From Rhynchopus sp. YZ270_cl-10 (Eukaryota; Euglenozoa; Diplonemea; Diplonemida; Diplonemidae): a DNA stretch of 64,000 bases. Numbering within the stretch: the stretch's first letter is position 1; every line of letters begins with the position of its first letter. This document shows positions 1 through 10,692 of the stretch, one piece after another. Made by a program: the position numbers and the translations under genes. Location of the stretch: positions 186,001-250,000 of the forward strand of contig OZ037847.1 in assembly GCA_964035575.1 (NCBI GenBank), written 5' to 3'. The notes under the pieces are model-generated. The model ran no database searches, was not told the DNA's origin, and saw nothing but the letters and a program-made list of their open reading frames with translations.

Positions 1-410
1 ATGAGAAGGATTCTCTCCCAGGACATCTCAAATAAACGAAGAAAACGAAGAAAACTGACAACCAAAAAAGAAAAAGAAGGAAGAAAAAAAAAGAAAACAC
101 AAGCAATAGCTAAAAACTGGGTGTGCTGTGGATATTGGGGAAACGCGCTCCTGGATTATGGAACTCCCCTTGTACAACACACCCAGCACTCTGCTGCAGG
201 TATGCGAAAAAACGCTGTTCGTACGCTGCCAGAACCACTGGAGGGAGCTGTCGTCAGACTCCTCCTCGTCCTGCACCATCTGATCGATGGGGTTGCTGGA
301 CGTAGGCTTGGCGGGCAACTTTTCCTGACTTCACCTTGGGTGAAGGAAAAGTTGCGTGAAGGAAAAAACTTTTTGCAAGGTTGGTGTGGCCCGATTTCTG
401 GTTTTGCGTG

Positions 411-461
411 TCTCAAGAATGGCCCAAGAATGGCCCAAAAGTGGGTTAAATCGAGGGGGGG
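411..461 (+). repeat. 49-bp direct repeat, copy 1
   Basis: This stretch, containing AAGAATGGCCCAAGAATGG and then AAAAGTGGGTTAAATCGAGG, recurs almost exactly at 933-981. The two copies bracket the CTGTA microsatellite. They may be the flanks of a duplicated unit or the ends of an element; the sequence alone does not decide. Confidence 0.8.
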
Positions 462-612
462 TCCCTTTTTTAATTTGTTACCCGGTGTTTTTTTTGGGGT
501 GGTTTTCACGCTAGGTCTGACCCGGAGGCACCTCTGCATAGTGACTGGAGGGGAAATTTGGGGTGGTCCGAACCTTTCGGTTAGGAATAATTCACAACAC
601 GGTGGCTAAAAT

Positions 613-829
613 CTGTACTGTACTGTACTGTACTGTACTGTACTGTACTGTACTGTACTGTACTGTACTGTACTGTACTGTACTGTACTGTACTGTACTG
701 TACTGTACTGTACTGTACTGTACTGTACTGTACTGTACTGTACTGTACTGTACTGTACTGTACTGTACTGTACTGTACTGTACTGTACTGTACTGTACTG
801 TACTGTACTGTACTGTACTGTACTGTACT
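613..829. repeat. CTGTA pentanucleotide microsatellite
   Basis: About 43 uninterrupted copies of the 5-bp unit CTGTA, without a substitution that I can see. Such purity suggests recent expansion. The open frames through it on both strands are by-products of a 5-bp unit that lacks stop codons. Confidence 0.97.
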
Positions 830-846
830 CCCAATCCCCTGTGTCA

Positions 847-893
847 GTATACTGTGTATACTGTGTATACTGTGTATACTGTGTATACTGTGT
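847..893. repeat. 9-bp tandem repeat (ACTGTGTAT)
   Basis: About five copies of a 9-bp unit lie immediately after the CTGTA array. The unit could have grown from a degenerate CTGTA-like seed. Confidence 0.9.
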
Positions 894-932
894 AAAGGGC
901 AAAAAAATTAAAAAATACACCTAAAAAAACAC

Positions 933-981
933 GGCTCAAGAATGGCCCAAGAATGGCCCAAAAGTGGGTTAAATCGAGGGG
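933..981 (+). repeat. 49-bp direct repeat, copy 2
   Basis: Second copy of the sequence at 411-461, on the other side of the two tandem repeats and in the same orientation. Confidence 0.8.
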
Positions 982-2010
982 CGGGCCACACCAAAGGTTA
1001 TTTTTTTTTTGAATGCCGAGTGCATAGTAGTGCCATACCTCAAAAATCAAAAGTAAGTTGCAAAGCCACACACAACAACCACCCCAAGGTGGGTGACTCA
1101 CGTTCCTGGTGGAATGCTCGACCTGGGTAGTGACATCATCAGTGTGCTGCAAAAAATGGAAAAGACGAAAAAACGAAAAAACGAAAGAAAAGAACGAGAA
1201 AGAAAAAGAAAAAGAGAGCGCAGTAGATAAGAGTATCCTTCGTCTCGTGCTCAGTCACCTTAACCTTGGGAAAAAGGAAGCCCGAAACGGAAAAAACAAA
1301 AAAATGGGAAAGTAGTATTTAGTCCAACGAGGGAAGGGAAGCATCGTAGCTGGCAGAACAGAGCTGTTCTGTGCGACAGCGTTGAAGAAAGCCTGGCCCT
1401 CTTGCCTTAGCAAATTTAAAGGGGGAATGTATTGACAAAAAAAAATCGATCCGTAGCCATTAATAGACGGTTTGCATCGATGCATCAAAGAAAAAAAAAA
1501 TATTAAGATGAACGGAAAGCCTCCCGTGATCCGTTGCCTTCATCACAATCGTTGGCATCAAATGACACCTGCTTGCAAAAGACGATATCTAGAGGCCACT
1601 GCGCACCTAAAGGAGTGTGGCGGAGCCCCCGTAGTGTGTTGCTTTTGTGTTGTTCTTTTTGTTGTGCCTACATAGTGATACTGTATAAAAGGGATTGTTT
1701 TCTGTGTATTTTATGTGATTTTTATTTTGAAAAAAAAAAAAAAATCGACAACGTGTAGTCACATTGCGACCTCCACGTATGTTTTTTTTTCCCCCTCCCC
1801 TTCCCTCGGGAAAGTCAGGAAAGACAAGAATTTAAGTCGGCAGGCGTAACAAGGAAAGAAAGATTACTGGGGTAGGTGGAAGTAGATGATACGGGAGTAT
1901 AAAAGTGGGTGGGAAGGAAAAAAAAAAGAAACTTTGTCCACACACACAGTGGGATACGGATGACACACACCTTTCCTTTTGCGACCAAAACTCCTTTGTT
2001 TACTTTTTTT

Positions 2011-2066
2011 GACAAATTGTTGGAGTAGTGTAGTTGCTTCGGTGGTGTTGCCACTTTTTTGACACC
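2011..2066 (+). repeat. dispersed ~55-bp repeat, copy 1
   Basis: The core ACAAATTGTTGGAGTAGTGT followed by AGTTGC recurs near 30291 and, slightly diverged, near 48994. All three copies have the same orientation. The other two copies contain a small stem (TTGC-CACAA / TTGTG-CAA). Confidence 0.7.
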
Positions 2067-2403
2067 TAAACCATAAGAAAAGGGACCTATTAGGAACATG
2101 TCAAAAAGCGAACAACGTGTGCAGCAAAGCTATAATCAACCACAGTTCATTAATCACTAAGAGTCGGGCGTGTGAACAAGACTACAAAAATAAGAATAAT
2201 AAAGAATCCATAAAAGATGATGGCCTCACGACACCTGAGATGAACTGTACACAATGGCGAACATCTTGAGGAAATACAGCAGTCGTCTCTGCCAAAAAAG
2301 CAATAACAATTTTTACGTCCTTGTATTCGCGTGTTCACACTTCATTTTTTCATAGCGTTGACCAACCCACCACTCCTTCGCTGCGTTAAACCAAAGAGCT
2401 GGT

Positions 2404-2631
2404 TGGACACTAATGGAGTTAGACGTGACGGATGGGGTTGAGTGGAATGGGAAAGTGAAAGCAATTAAAAGAACGACGTTCAACACAACATGAGTGACAG
2501 ACTCAAAAAATACAGCCCTATCAGCACCACGCCTTTCGCCAGCAGTTCGGAGGTGTAGGTGCACAGCGTTCTAGAAGTTATGATAAACAAGCAGGTCTTC
2601 AAAAAGCAGAAGTAAGTGTTGTCATGACACC
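2404..2631 (-). repeat. duplicated 3' flank of the cyclase gene
   Basis: The 228 bases downstream of the first receptor gene (minus-strand sense) match 10465-10692 downstream of the second almost base for base. The matching block starts with GGACACTAATGGAGTTAGAC in both places. The duplication therefore includes the 3' untranslated region, and sequence outside it is unrelated. Confidence 0.9.
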
Positions 2632-5280
2632 TCACCACACAATCTCGTACGACGCTATCTCCTTTGCGACGGACATGTGACTGATTTCTTCGTAGCTGCT
2701 GCGTGAGTGTATTTCAGCTGCATCAATGGTCTTCAGGATCTCCACAGCATCATCCCAGCGCTGCTTCTCCACTGCCACAAAAGCTTTATTCAGCTTGTGT
2801 GCGGGCGACTCGTGGACCTCCTCGAGCTGGTACATCCACTCCCCAACAAGCACTGTCAGCTCTGCAAGCACACGGGACACAACCAACGGAATGCCTTCAC
2901 GCGGCCCCTTGTTGCTTTTCACAAAGCCAAAGTGTCTGAAGTCAAAGACACCCTCGCACGCCTCGTAGATGCTGCTGTCGGTGATGAGCCCGTAGCCCTT
3001 GATCTTGGCGTAGCGCTCCAAGGAGTAGCCCCACGAGACACACTTGCCAAGAGTCGAATAGCGCTTCATGGTGTCAGCACCAATGTGCCCAGAGAGCACG
3101 GTGCCTGCGACCACGGCAGACGAGATGCGGAGCTGGAGTGACGACTCTGCGTTGGAGAGGATCTCAAGGCCCGACAGCGTCGCCGACTCGCGGAAACTTG
3201 TGATAGGGCGTGCGCCGTTGTATGTGATCACGACACGGTCGCCGGAGAAGGTCTCGGGCACACCACCACGGCCGTGGCTGACCTCGATGCACATTTGGAT
3301 ATATTGCTTGTGCTTCGCGATGACGTCGTTCTCGCGTGTGTTCATCATGTCGCTGTGGAAGCCGATGACATTCGCCATAAGGAAGGAGACCTTCTTCTTG
3401 GAGAGCGACGGTGTCCAGTTGCCCATGCGTTGGTGCCCGCCCTGAGCCAGGGTGTTGCGGTCTGTGCCAATATGCGACTCAGACTTGTTCGTAATTGTGT
3501 GCGTAAGTGCATTCGACCCCGTCACGGAGATCGAGGTGGCGGTCTCAGACTCCACATCGGAGGTGTCGTCTGCATACTTCGCCAGAAGCGTGCGTGGCAG
3601 GTACCTGCGGTACTCAATCAGGTTGTCCACAATCTTCATAAACGCAAGAATAATGTCTGAAGGGTTCTCCAGCCCACGGATGTCGTCCAGATCTTCAAGG
3701 CGCATGTAGGCAATGCTTTGCGCACAGCGGAATGCAACCGCCTTCTCGGAGTAGAGCTTCGACAAACGCACCTGATCACGGAGCACACGGAATCCTGCCA
3801 GAGGTGCGCCAATGAGGAGGAAGGCACCAATAATGACGCTGATCACAATGATCACGTTCTTGTCCGTCTTGCCCTCCGAGAAGGGACAGTCGATGTTGCC
3901 TTCTCCGAAGTTCTTCATGCCTGAGGGACAGACATGGCAGATCTCCGCACCTTCTTCTGAGAAGCTACCTTCTGGACAGAGACTGCAGGAGGAGGAGAAC
4001 TCCTGGCTGAAAGAGCCTGCAGGGCAGGGCGTGCACTTCTCCATGCCTTCGTGGTCCGTCACAACGGAGTACGTGCCGGCAGTGCAGTTGTGGCATTCAA
4101 CAACGTAGGAGGGTGGGTTCTGCGTCACAGCAACGGTGTAGCGTGTCCCGTTCCCACAGGCGTCACCACTGAGGATGAGATTGCCTGTGTCTGATATGCC
4201 GTCAATGGTGTAGTCCATCTTCACAGCAAGGTGGAAGTCATCCAAACAGTCGCCAACATTCTCCTGCACCCGCACACCGTCCTTCCACACAGGGTGGCAG
4301 AAAGGGTCAAAGCCACCCTTCATCTTCGTCACCGTGGAGTGGAAGAGCTTGCGTGTGGGTGTGTCCACCTCAAACGAGGGGTCGTGGTTGACTGATACGC
4401 CACTCGGGTACCCATACCACAGGTTGTGGCTTCCGCTCTTGAACGTGCCTGAGTACGACCTGTTCATCAGTTCAGTGTAGATGGGTCCCCAGTTGAAGTT
4501 TGATGACGTAAGCACAGTCTCCCCAATGATCTTCCGCCCGTCCGTGTTGGAGGCAACACTGTGGATCCCGTTTGCCTTTGCGTACAGTGCACCCTCCTGT
4601 GTGTCGGTGTGGTAGGCAATCACATCACATCCCATTGCATGCAAACGACGTGCAGCCTCACGCTCCTTCACGGGATCATAAAACGTACCAATCCAGATCA
4701 CCACCACGTCAACTTTGTGCTCAACGTATGTGGAGTTCATGATGGCACCTGCCCCGACCTGTGCACCAAGGTAGTAAGCGTTGGCAGAACGGTACACTTC
4801 CGCAATCGGGATGGATGCAATAAAACCGACACGCTTTACTGTGCTCTTCCCACCTGCAACCACACCAGACACGTAACGTGAGTGGTAGACACGTCCAAAG
4901 GCTGTGATGAAGTTATCCTGTCCAGAGTAGTAACCCGACACGTGAACAAAGTCGACATTTGGATGAGCCTTTGCCGCAGCAAACGTCTCTTCGTGGTACA
5001 TGAAGGAACAACCGATAACCATGTCGTAACCACTCTCCGACACGTTCTTCATCATCACTTTCACGTCTTCTGACGACAGAGCCTCATAGATGTCGGTGTG
5101 TATGCTGTCACCACGTGCCTCAAGCTCAGGCAGCAGTGCTTCTTGTGCACGGATCCTTCCTTCGTTGTGTGTGTACGTCCATCCCAGGTCAGAGATGTCA
5201 CCGTTGTAGAAGAAGGCAGCTTTGAAGGTGCGTGCATCCACGACCAGCACACACAGCAACAATGCGAATGTGTGTATCAT
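2632..5280 (-). CDS. BMP-domain receptor with pseudo-cyclase domain (paralogue 1)
   Basis: An 882-residue type I membrane protein. Residues 1-15 are a signal peptide. About 18-330 match the BMP/PnrA family of substrate-binding proteins (NGDISDLGWTYTHNEG near 26; YDMVIGCSFMYHEE near 85), which in bacteria bind purine nucleosides. A Cys-rich stalk follows (about 395-465, repeated CxxCPxGxFS), then a membrane helix (475-500). A conserved juxtamembrane linker ending EYRRYLP comes before a class III cyclase-like domain (about 628-790). That domain is degenerate: the first metal Asp is gone (FLMANVIGF where an active enzyme has FTDI), though a GD at the second metal site remains. I infer a receptor with a catalytically weak or dead domain, perhaps a dimer partner or regulator. 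The ATG at 5280 is chosen over in-frame upstream sequence because it starts the signal peptide. A splice-acceptor-like CACCACACCACAG ends at 5301, 20 nt upstream. No introns. Confidence 0.85.
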   Translation of the reverse strand: MIHTFALLLCVLVVDARTFKAAFFYNGDISDLGWTYTHNEGRIRAQEALLPELEARGDSIHTDIYEALSSEDVKVMMKNVSESGYDMVIGCSFMYHEETFAAAKAHPNVDFVHVSGYYSGQDNFITAFGRVYHSRYVSGVVAGGKSTVKRVGFIASIPIAEVYRSANAYYLGAQVGAGAIMNSTYVEHKVDVVVIWIGTFYDPVKEREAARRLHAMGCDVIAYHTDTQEGALYAKANGIHSVASNTDGRKIIGETVLTSSNFNWGPIYTELMNRSYSGTFKSGSHNLWYGYPSGVSVNHDPSFEVDTPTRKLFHSTVTKMKGGFDPFCHPVWKDGVRVQENVGDCLDDFHLAVKMDYTIDGISDTGNLILSGDACGNGTRYTVAVTQNPPSYVVECHNCTAGTYSVVTDHEGMEKCTPCPAGSFSQEFSSSCSLCPEGSFSEEGAEICHVCPSGMKNFGEGNIDCPFSEGKTDKNVIIVISVIIGAFLLIGAPLAGFRVLRDQVRLSKLYSEKAVAFRCAQSIAYMRLEDLDDIRGLENPSDIILAFMKIVDNLIEYRRYLPRTLLAKYADDTSDVESETATSISVTGSNALTHTITNKSESHIGTDRNTLAQGGHQRMGNWTPSLSKKKVSFLMANVIGFHSDMMNTRENDVIAKHKQYIQMCIEVSHGRGGVPETFSGDRVVITYNGARPITSFRESATLSGLEILSNAESSLQLRISSAVVAGTVLSGHIGADTMKRYSTLGKCVSWGYSLERYAKIKGYGLITDSSIYEACEGVFDFRHFGFVKSNKGPREGIPLVVSRVLAELTVLVGEWMYQLEEVHESPAHKLNKAFVAVEKQRWDDAVEILKTIDAAEIHSRSSYEEISHMSVAKEIASYEIVW

Positions 5281-5477
5281 CTTCACAAAGTGGAACTGTT
5301 CTGTGGTGTGGTGAGTGTGATGATGGATGTGGGTGCGGATGTGGGGTGGAGGTGTCGAGAGAAAACAAGATGCTGTGTTTGAGTTGACGAAGAGAAAGAA
5401 GCAGTGGGGTAACATGGGGAGCAAAAGAGCTCAAACAAGAGACAAAACAAAGAAACACGGCAAGCGTTTTTGTGCTT

Positions 5478-5510
5478 CCCCACCCCCGCAAACAATAAAG
5501 CAATAAAGAC
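5478..5510 (+). repeat. 33-bp repeat, copy 1
   Basis: CCCACCCCCGCAAACAATAA followed by AGCAATAAAGAC recurs at 7706-7737 in the same orientation. Both copies lie within about 90 bp of an AAACATGAAAGATGA motif, but in opposite order, so the local arrangement has been rearranged. Confidence 0.75.
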
Positions 5511-6935
5511 TAAGGACTATGGCTAGTTCATCTGCGTTCCATTTAAAAGAAAAGCGGAAACATGAAAGATGAGTGGGCCTGGGGGGGGATATTTAAAAAT
5601 AAAACAAAAAGTCTTTGATTATAGACTACTATCGCTAGATAGCAGCCATGGGTTTTCTTCGCAAATAAAAAAATCAATGGTGTGGCTGAATGGGGGTGCA
5701 AAACGTGCGCAAAAAATGCGTAGAAGTGAGCAGGAAATGCAAATCACTCCCCTTCAGCCACACAAATCAAAACAACATTTTTAGAAAAACAAAAATCAAA
5801 CACAGGGACATGAATCCTGTGTGATGTAGGGTTGGGGTCCTCTGCCCGTTTCGCAGTGGGAGCACAAACCCTGCGTCGCTAATTTGGGAAGAAAAGAGGT
5901 CACGGAAAGTAGGCGAGGGCATAAAAATGCGAGAATTGTAGTGAAGTGGGGAAGTGGAAGTCAGGGTGTAGGGCACTCAAGCCCAAATAAAAGTGTGTTG
6001 GGGGATGAAAGGGAGTATCTATTAAAGAGTTATCGAACCCCCAGAGAGCACGTCATTGGCGTGCACACAGTTTCCACGAGGGAAAGGTTGTATGCAGGTA
6101 AACAAAAAAATCTTAAAGAAAGGTGAATGCGACAGAAAACGTGCAGACATTTCTTGGATGCAGGCACGTGAATAAATATCAAATAAAAATACTGCAAAGT
6201 GAAAAGTGAAAAGGGTACATCGACACACACTAATAAGCAATGTGATGGGTACAGATCGTTCGTTTTTCCAAAGTAAACCGAATAGAGTGGAATATAGTGA
6301 GAGTGCAGCGGAAACAAAAAGTGGGAATGCAACAAGCTTTTCCCCCCGGTATCACATACGAAACTGTTTTTCCATCCACACAGAACTTCGATAGGCAATT
6401 GAGCGTATCTAACAACAACCCAACAAAAGAAAGTACAAGAAGAAGTAAGCTTAAGATAGTATTTTCAATCGAAAGATGGAGTTTTATCCACCAGCGTCGT
6501 CTACGATACTACAAGAAGAACTAAGAAATGCAGGAAAAATAGATGAAGAGAAAAAATAGTAGTCGATAGGTAAACACCTCTGTCGAGCTCATGCAAGGGT
6601 GGGACGTGGATGTTCGGCACGTACCGTAAGAGAACGGAGGCGGTTCACAACCGCTCGGCGAATCATGCGACCTCTTTATACTTCAGTCAAAAAAAAAACT
6701 ATTTTGCACGTGTTACCGTGGGAACCCTAAGGGCAATCATGGCTCATTTCGTAAACGTGTCGTCCAATTGGCTTCTGAAGAACGGTGTCTCAAATCTGGC
6801 CAAATTATTCAAAAAAAACTTTTCTCGGAAAAGACACAGGGTTTCCGCCAAGGGGGACCGGGGGGGGACCATGGTCCCCCCCCCCCAAGAAAAATGGGGT
6901 TTTGGAGGTTGTAGATGACCCCCCGTGGTCATGTG

Positions 6936-7055
6936 ACCCCACCGCGCAGAGCATTTGGCTCGCTGTGTCAAAAGAAGTGGAAGAAAAGGGGGGCAAAATC
7001 TAAAAGAAAAAAAAAGAAGAAAAAAAGTAGCGTACCGTGCGCCTGCAGCGCTGTG
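6936..7055 (+). repeat. GTGACCCCACC repeat family, copy 1
   Basis: About 110-120 bp running from GTGACCCCACC through an A/G-rich middle to GTGCGCCTGC-GCGCT. Related copies lie at 8078-8190 and 9818-9925. The terminal part (CGTACCGTGCGCCTGC) also appears inverted near 45890-45920. The family is unrecognised and the copies are diverged. Confidence 0.65.
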
Positions 7056-7705
7056 TTGCTGGCTATTTGATGTTGTTATATCCCCATTGATACTTCTGTG
7101 TTTGCCCCTTTTTTAAGGAGGCTTCGATGCTTCCACCCCCGACCTCCAAACGAACCACCTCTACGACAACACAGCTGTGAAGCTTAACATGGCTGCTATC
7201 AAACCTGGTGCTAGAAAGCCTGGCGCAAAAACTCAAAAGTTGTGCCAAATCAGGCAGACTTGTCTTTGCTGTCAAGAAGGAGACTCCCACGGTTGTCACA
7301 CCCTTCGCCTCTCCACTCTGTGGCTGCCAGGGAGGCGCGCGCGAAGCGCGCGACGACCGCTATTGCGGGGAGAAAAAAAATTTTTGGGGGGGTCTTTTTG
7401 ATGGCCCCCCCCCCAATTCCTGAAACCCCAAATCCTGGCGGAAACCCGAGACAACAAAAATTATTTCATATACTTTCTTTTGGAAACCCGAGACAACAAA
7501 AAGAAAATACGATTTTCCGTTGAACGTTGCTAGGCAATAATGCTAATTCCATATACTTTCCATCCAAAGAAGAGAAAAAAAGCGCCATTGAGTGCAAGCC
7601 AAGAGGAAACATGAAAGATGAATGGCCCTAGGGGGCACATACAATATTCAAAAACAAAAACAAAAACAAAAATTGAAACCGCACTCCTTTTCCTTTTTGC
7701 ATTTA

Positions 7706-7737
7706 CCCACCCCCGCAAACAATAAAGCAATAAAGAC
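7706..7737 (+). repeat. 33-bp repeat, copy 2
   Basis: Matches 5478-5510 essentially exactly. Confidence 0.75.
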
Positions 7738-7751
7738 AATAAGGACAAAAC

Positions 7752-7805
7752 GGAGAGGTTGTGGTGAAACGCACACACATCGGCCTGTCGGTGAAATGTG
7801 GCTCT
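7752..7805 (+). repeat. dispersed ~55-bp repeat (GTTGTGGTGAAACGCACACA)
   Basis: Matches 51133-51189 with a few changes over about 55 bp, in the same orientation. I do not recognise the family. Confidence 0.65.
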
Positions 7806-8077
7806 ACTCCAACCCTCCTCAGAATAGAAAAAGAAAGGGAGTAGGGGTACGGTGTTCAATTTCCTTATAGCATCGCATGTAATCATAAAAAATAAAGCAA
7901 AAAAAAAAAAAAACTACTGGGGGGGTCACAGAGCTCGCGCTAAAGTCCATCCCTCATCCCGGGATTTTTGGGGGTTTTGGTAGGAACGTTTTTTTTTTGC
8001 AGTACGGGGATTTCATTAAGAAACCAGAAGTTCTAATATTGTTGAGTAAGACCACCACATAGTGGACTTGCATGTAC

Positions 8078-8190
8078 ATGTGACCCCGCCGTGGAACGCA
8101 ATTGGCTCGGAAAGTCAAAAGAAAGAGGAGAAAAAAGAAAAGGGAAAAAAAAAAAAGTTGGTTACCGTGCGCCTGCGGCGCTGCCTGTTC
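8078..8190 (+). repeat. GTGACCCCACC repeat family, copy 2
   Basis: Second copy of the repeat described at 6936-7055. It ends GTGCGCCTGCGGCGCTGCC. Confidence 0.65.
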
Positions 8191-9308
8191 CCTTCCAGTT
8201 TCTACAGGCAAACACTTTACCCCCTTTACCTTACACTGACGGGTTTTGACCAAAACCAAGAACTTGTCCATTTCGGCAAATTGACCCCACCACAGAACGG
8301 ACGAATTCCGGAAATGCAAATGCCAGTGTTTTCGCGCATTTTCATGTTGCAAGACGTTCAGGATCAGGGAGAGAAAATCTGGCTGTGGGATTTACATTGG
8401 CCCTCTTTACCCACATGGATTTTGACCAAAACCAAAAAATTGGCCATTTCGGCAAAGTGACCCCACCACAGCGCGGACGGATTCCGGAAATTCCAATCGC
8501 GGTATGTTTTGGGGCTGAAAACCCACTGATTTTCAGGAGAAAAATTGCTTCCAAATCTCGGAATTTTCCGAATTTTCCTGAAAATGACCCTTGTTTACGA
8601 GTATGGGTTCATATTTTGCGAAAATTTAAGTCACTAAAATTTTGTCCATTTTTCCGTATATACCCCACCACAAGCCGGGATTGGCCCGGAAATGCCACAA
8701 AACGGGGTTTCCGGGCCTCCCCAGCTAACCTTTTCAAGGAACGTTTTTCCGTACCCGAAATCCATTTTTTCCCCATTTTTTCCCATAATTAGCGCGACCA
8801 CTGGGGGGTCAGACCAGGGCTGTTCCTAAGTGAGAATGAGAATAAGGAATTCTGATTTTTGAGTTTTTTTTCCTTTTTTTTTTTTCCTTTTTTCCTTCGT
8901 TGGATTTTAGCCTGCTTCTACTAGGTTAGGAGCCAAAATTTTGTACACCACTGGTCGGGGTGGTATGCAAACAAGCCAAAGATCAGGTTTTCGGGTGGGG
9001 AAAAAAAAAAAAAAATACCCGCCCCCAAAAAAAAATCCGCCTGCGGCGCAGGCTTTCCTCTAAATCTGTCTCCCAAAATGCGGATTTTAGATTTTGGAAA
9101 TGCCGCACCGAAGGAATTTTCGTGGTTGCCGCACTTTTTTTTCGCCTAAGGGGGGAAGGTATGTAGGCACTTCTGTCTGGGAAAAATGACCAGGAAAAAA
9201 ATGTTGGGGCCCCATGCTCCAAATGTGCGAAACAAGCAAAAAAAAGTATTCTGTGCACTGTAGTTGTAGCTATTCTGTGTTTGACAGTAAAAGTATGCAA
9301 TTTTAAGC

Positions 9309-9605
9309 AACATTTTTTTGAAATGTTGCGTACCGTGGCTTCGCCAGAAACTTTTGTTTTAGCAAAACAGGGAAGTAAAATTTATGGAAACTTACGATAA
9401 TTACCAACGACAGTGCCATTTTATGTCAACATTTTTTAGAAATGTTGCGTACCGTGGATTCGCCAGGAACCTTTCGGGTGCCATGACCGCCGTTTCTTTT
9501 GTAAATGTACTGAGGTTACTGATAAATCGTGCACCACGCGTGCTTGGTGCAAATGTCAATGAAGTGCCGAACTCCGCAGTTGGATAACCGAGGAATTCTC
9601 ATATT
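9309..9605 (+). repeat. repeat shared with 45.7-45.8 kb (inverted)
   Basis: Two tandem copies of TGTTGCGTACCGTGG-TTCGCCAG (9309-9346 and 9427-9466) are followed by a block ending CCGAGGAATTCTCATATTCC (9547-9605). The reverse complement of the same order of blocks is found at 45665-45826. The family is unrecognised. Confidence 0.7.
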
Positions 9606-9817
9606 CCGCCGGAGGCCCCCAACTTGAGCTGGGTTGGGGACCGAGTTTTGACCATGTATAATAAGAAGCTGCCTCCGGCAGGCTTTGCGCTAAGGTCGGT
9701 TCCTTGTCCCGGGATTTTTGGATATTTTTGTGGTGTTTTTCTTTCGCAGACCGGACTAAACCAGAGAACCTCATAGTTCATAGTGAGGGTACTTTAGAGT
9801 GTTTTTGCACACAAATG

Positions 9818-9925
9818 TGACCCCACCGTGGAGAGCAATAGGCTCGCGCAATCAAAAGAAAGCAGAGAAAAAGGAAAAAAGGAAAAAGTTGGGTACCATG
9901 CGCCTGCGGCGCTACCTTCCCAGTC
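9818..9925 (+). repeat. GTGACCCCACC repeat family, copy 3
   Basis: Third copy of the repeat at 6936-7055, here inside the 8.6-10.4 kb inverted-repeat element. Confidence 0.65.
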
Positions 9926-10464
9926 AAAAACACCACAATTTCATCTGAAGTTGGGTTTTCAGACTGAAAATGACCCTTGTTTACGAGTATGGGTTCATAT
10001 TTTGTGAAAATTTAAGTCACTAAAATTTTGTCCATTTTTCCGTATATCCCCCACCACAGAACGGGATTGGCTCAAATCTGGCAAAAATGCAGGAAAAACC
10101 TGCCTCTGCGGGTTTTTAAAAAAAAGGAAAAAAACGAGAATAAAACCAGCGATTTTTGGGGGAAAAAGCGAGAATAAGGAACAGCCCTGGGTCAGACCCC
10201 CCCAGGGGTCGCGCTAATTTTGGGGGAAATCGGCGAAAAAATGGAAAAACGGTACCAAAAAACGTACCTGAAACAGCTGTGTGGCATTTCCGAGCCAATC
10301 CCAGGCTGTGGTGGGGGATATACGGAAAAATGGACAAAATTTTAGTGACTTAAATTTTCACAAAATATGAACCCATACTCGTAAGCAAGGGTCATTTTCA
10401 GCAGTCCTACATCCATTTCGCGGTTTACATCTGATATGTGCTACTCCCGCTAAACAAGAGCTGA

Positions 10465-10692
10465 TGGACACTAATGGAGTTAGACGTGACGGATGGGGTT
10501 GAGTGGAATGGGAAAGTGAAAGCAATTAAAAGAACGACGTTCAACACAACATGAGTGACAGACTCAAAAAATACAGCCCTATCAGCACCACGCCTTTCGC
10601 CAGCAGTTCGGAGGTGTAGGTGCACAGCGTTCTAGAAGTTATGATAAACAAGCAGGTCTTCAAAAAGCAGAAGTAAGTGTTGTCATGACACC
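10465..10692 (-). repeat. duplicated 3' flank of the second cyclase gene
   Basis: Nearly identical to 2404-2631. The left edge of the similarity, about 10457-10465, is the breakpoint of the gene duplication. Confidence 0.9.

Larger units (their letters stand above)
1..2631. other. gene-free left end
   Basis: I find no convincing gene here. The open frames are low-complexity (Lys-rich or CTGTA-repeat translations). The stretch holds A-rich tracts, two copies of a 49-bp repeat, two tandem repeats, a copy of a roughly 55-bp dispersed repeat near 2011, and the duplicated 3' flank of the first cyclase gene from about 2404. Confidence 0.6.
5301..8577. other. gene-free repeat block between cyclase copies 1 and 2, left part
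   Basis: No supported gene. It carries a 33-bp repeat shared by 5478-5510 and 7706-7737, two copies of an AAACATGAAAGATGA motif near 5558 and 7609, a dispersed repeat at 7752-7805, and two copies (6936-7055 and 8078-8190) of a repeat beginning GTGACCCCACC. A GGTTCGATAA-like motif lies on the minus strand near 6029-6042. Confidence 0.6.
8578..10405. mobile_element. foldback-like element with ~240-255-bp terminal inverted repeats
   Basis: The left arm (8578-8832) and right arm (about 10165-10405) are long inverted copies. Both read inward from AAAATGACCCTTG, through GTCCATTTTTCCGTATA and a CCACCACA..GGGATTGGC block, to TAGCGCGACC and CAGGGCTGTTCC. An extra direct copy of the outer 100 bp lies at 9966-10073. 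I see no transposase frame inside, so it is non-autonomous. Its right end lies about 55 bp from the start of the duplicated cyclase block, so the element may mark or have helped create that breakpoint. Confidence 0.7.

Noticed and set aside
613-829. CRISPR-like array
   Set aside because: The units are contiguous 5-mers without spacers, in a eukaryotic genome; no cas-like gene is near.
563-895. Open frames of repeating Tyr-Cys-Thr-Val on both strands
   Set aside because: They are translations of the CTGTA and ACTGTGTAT tandem repeats, with no non-repeat coding sequence.
5281-5424. 48-residue N-terminal extension of cyclase paralogue 1
   Set aside because: The extension is His/Thr/Pro-rich low complexity, not shared by the paralogues, and a splice-acceptor-like AG lies between it and the signal-peptide ATG.
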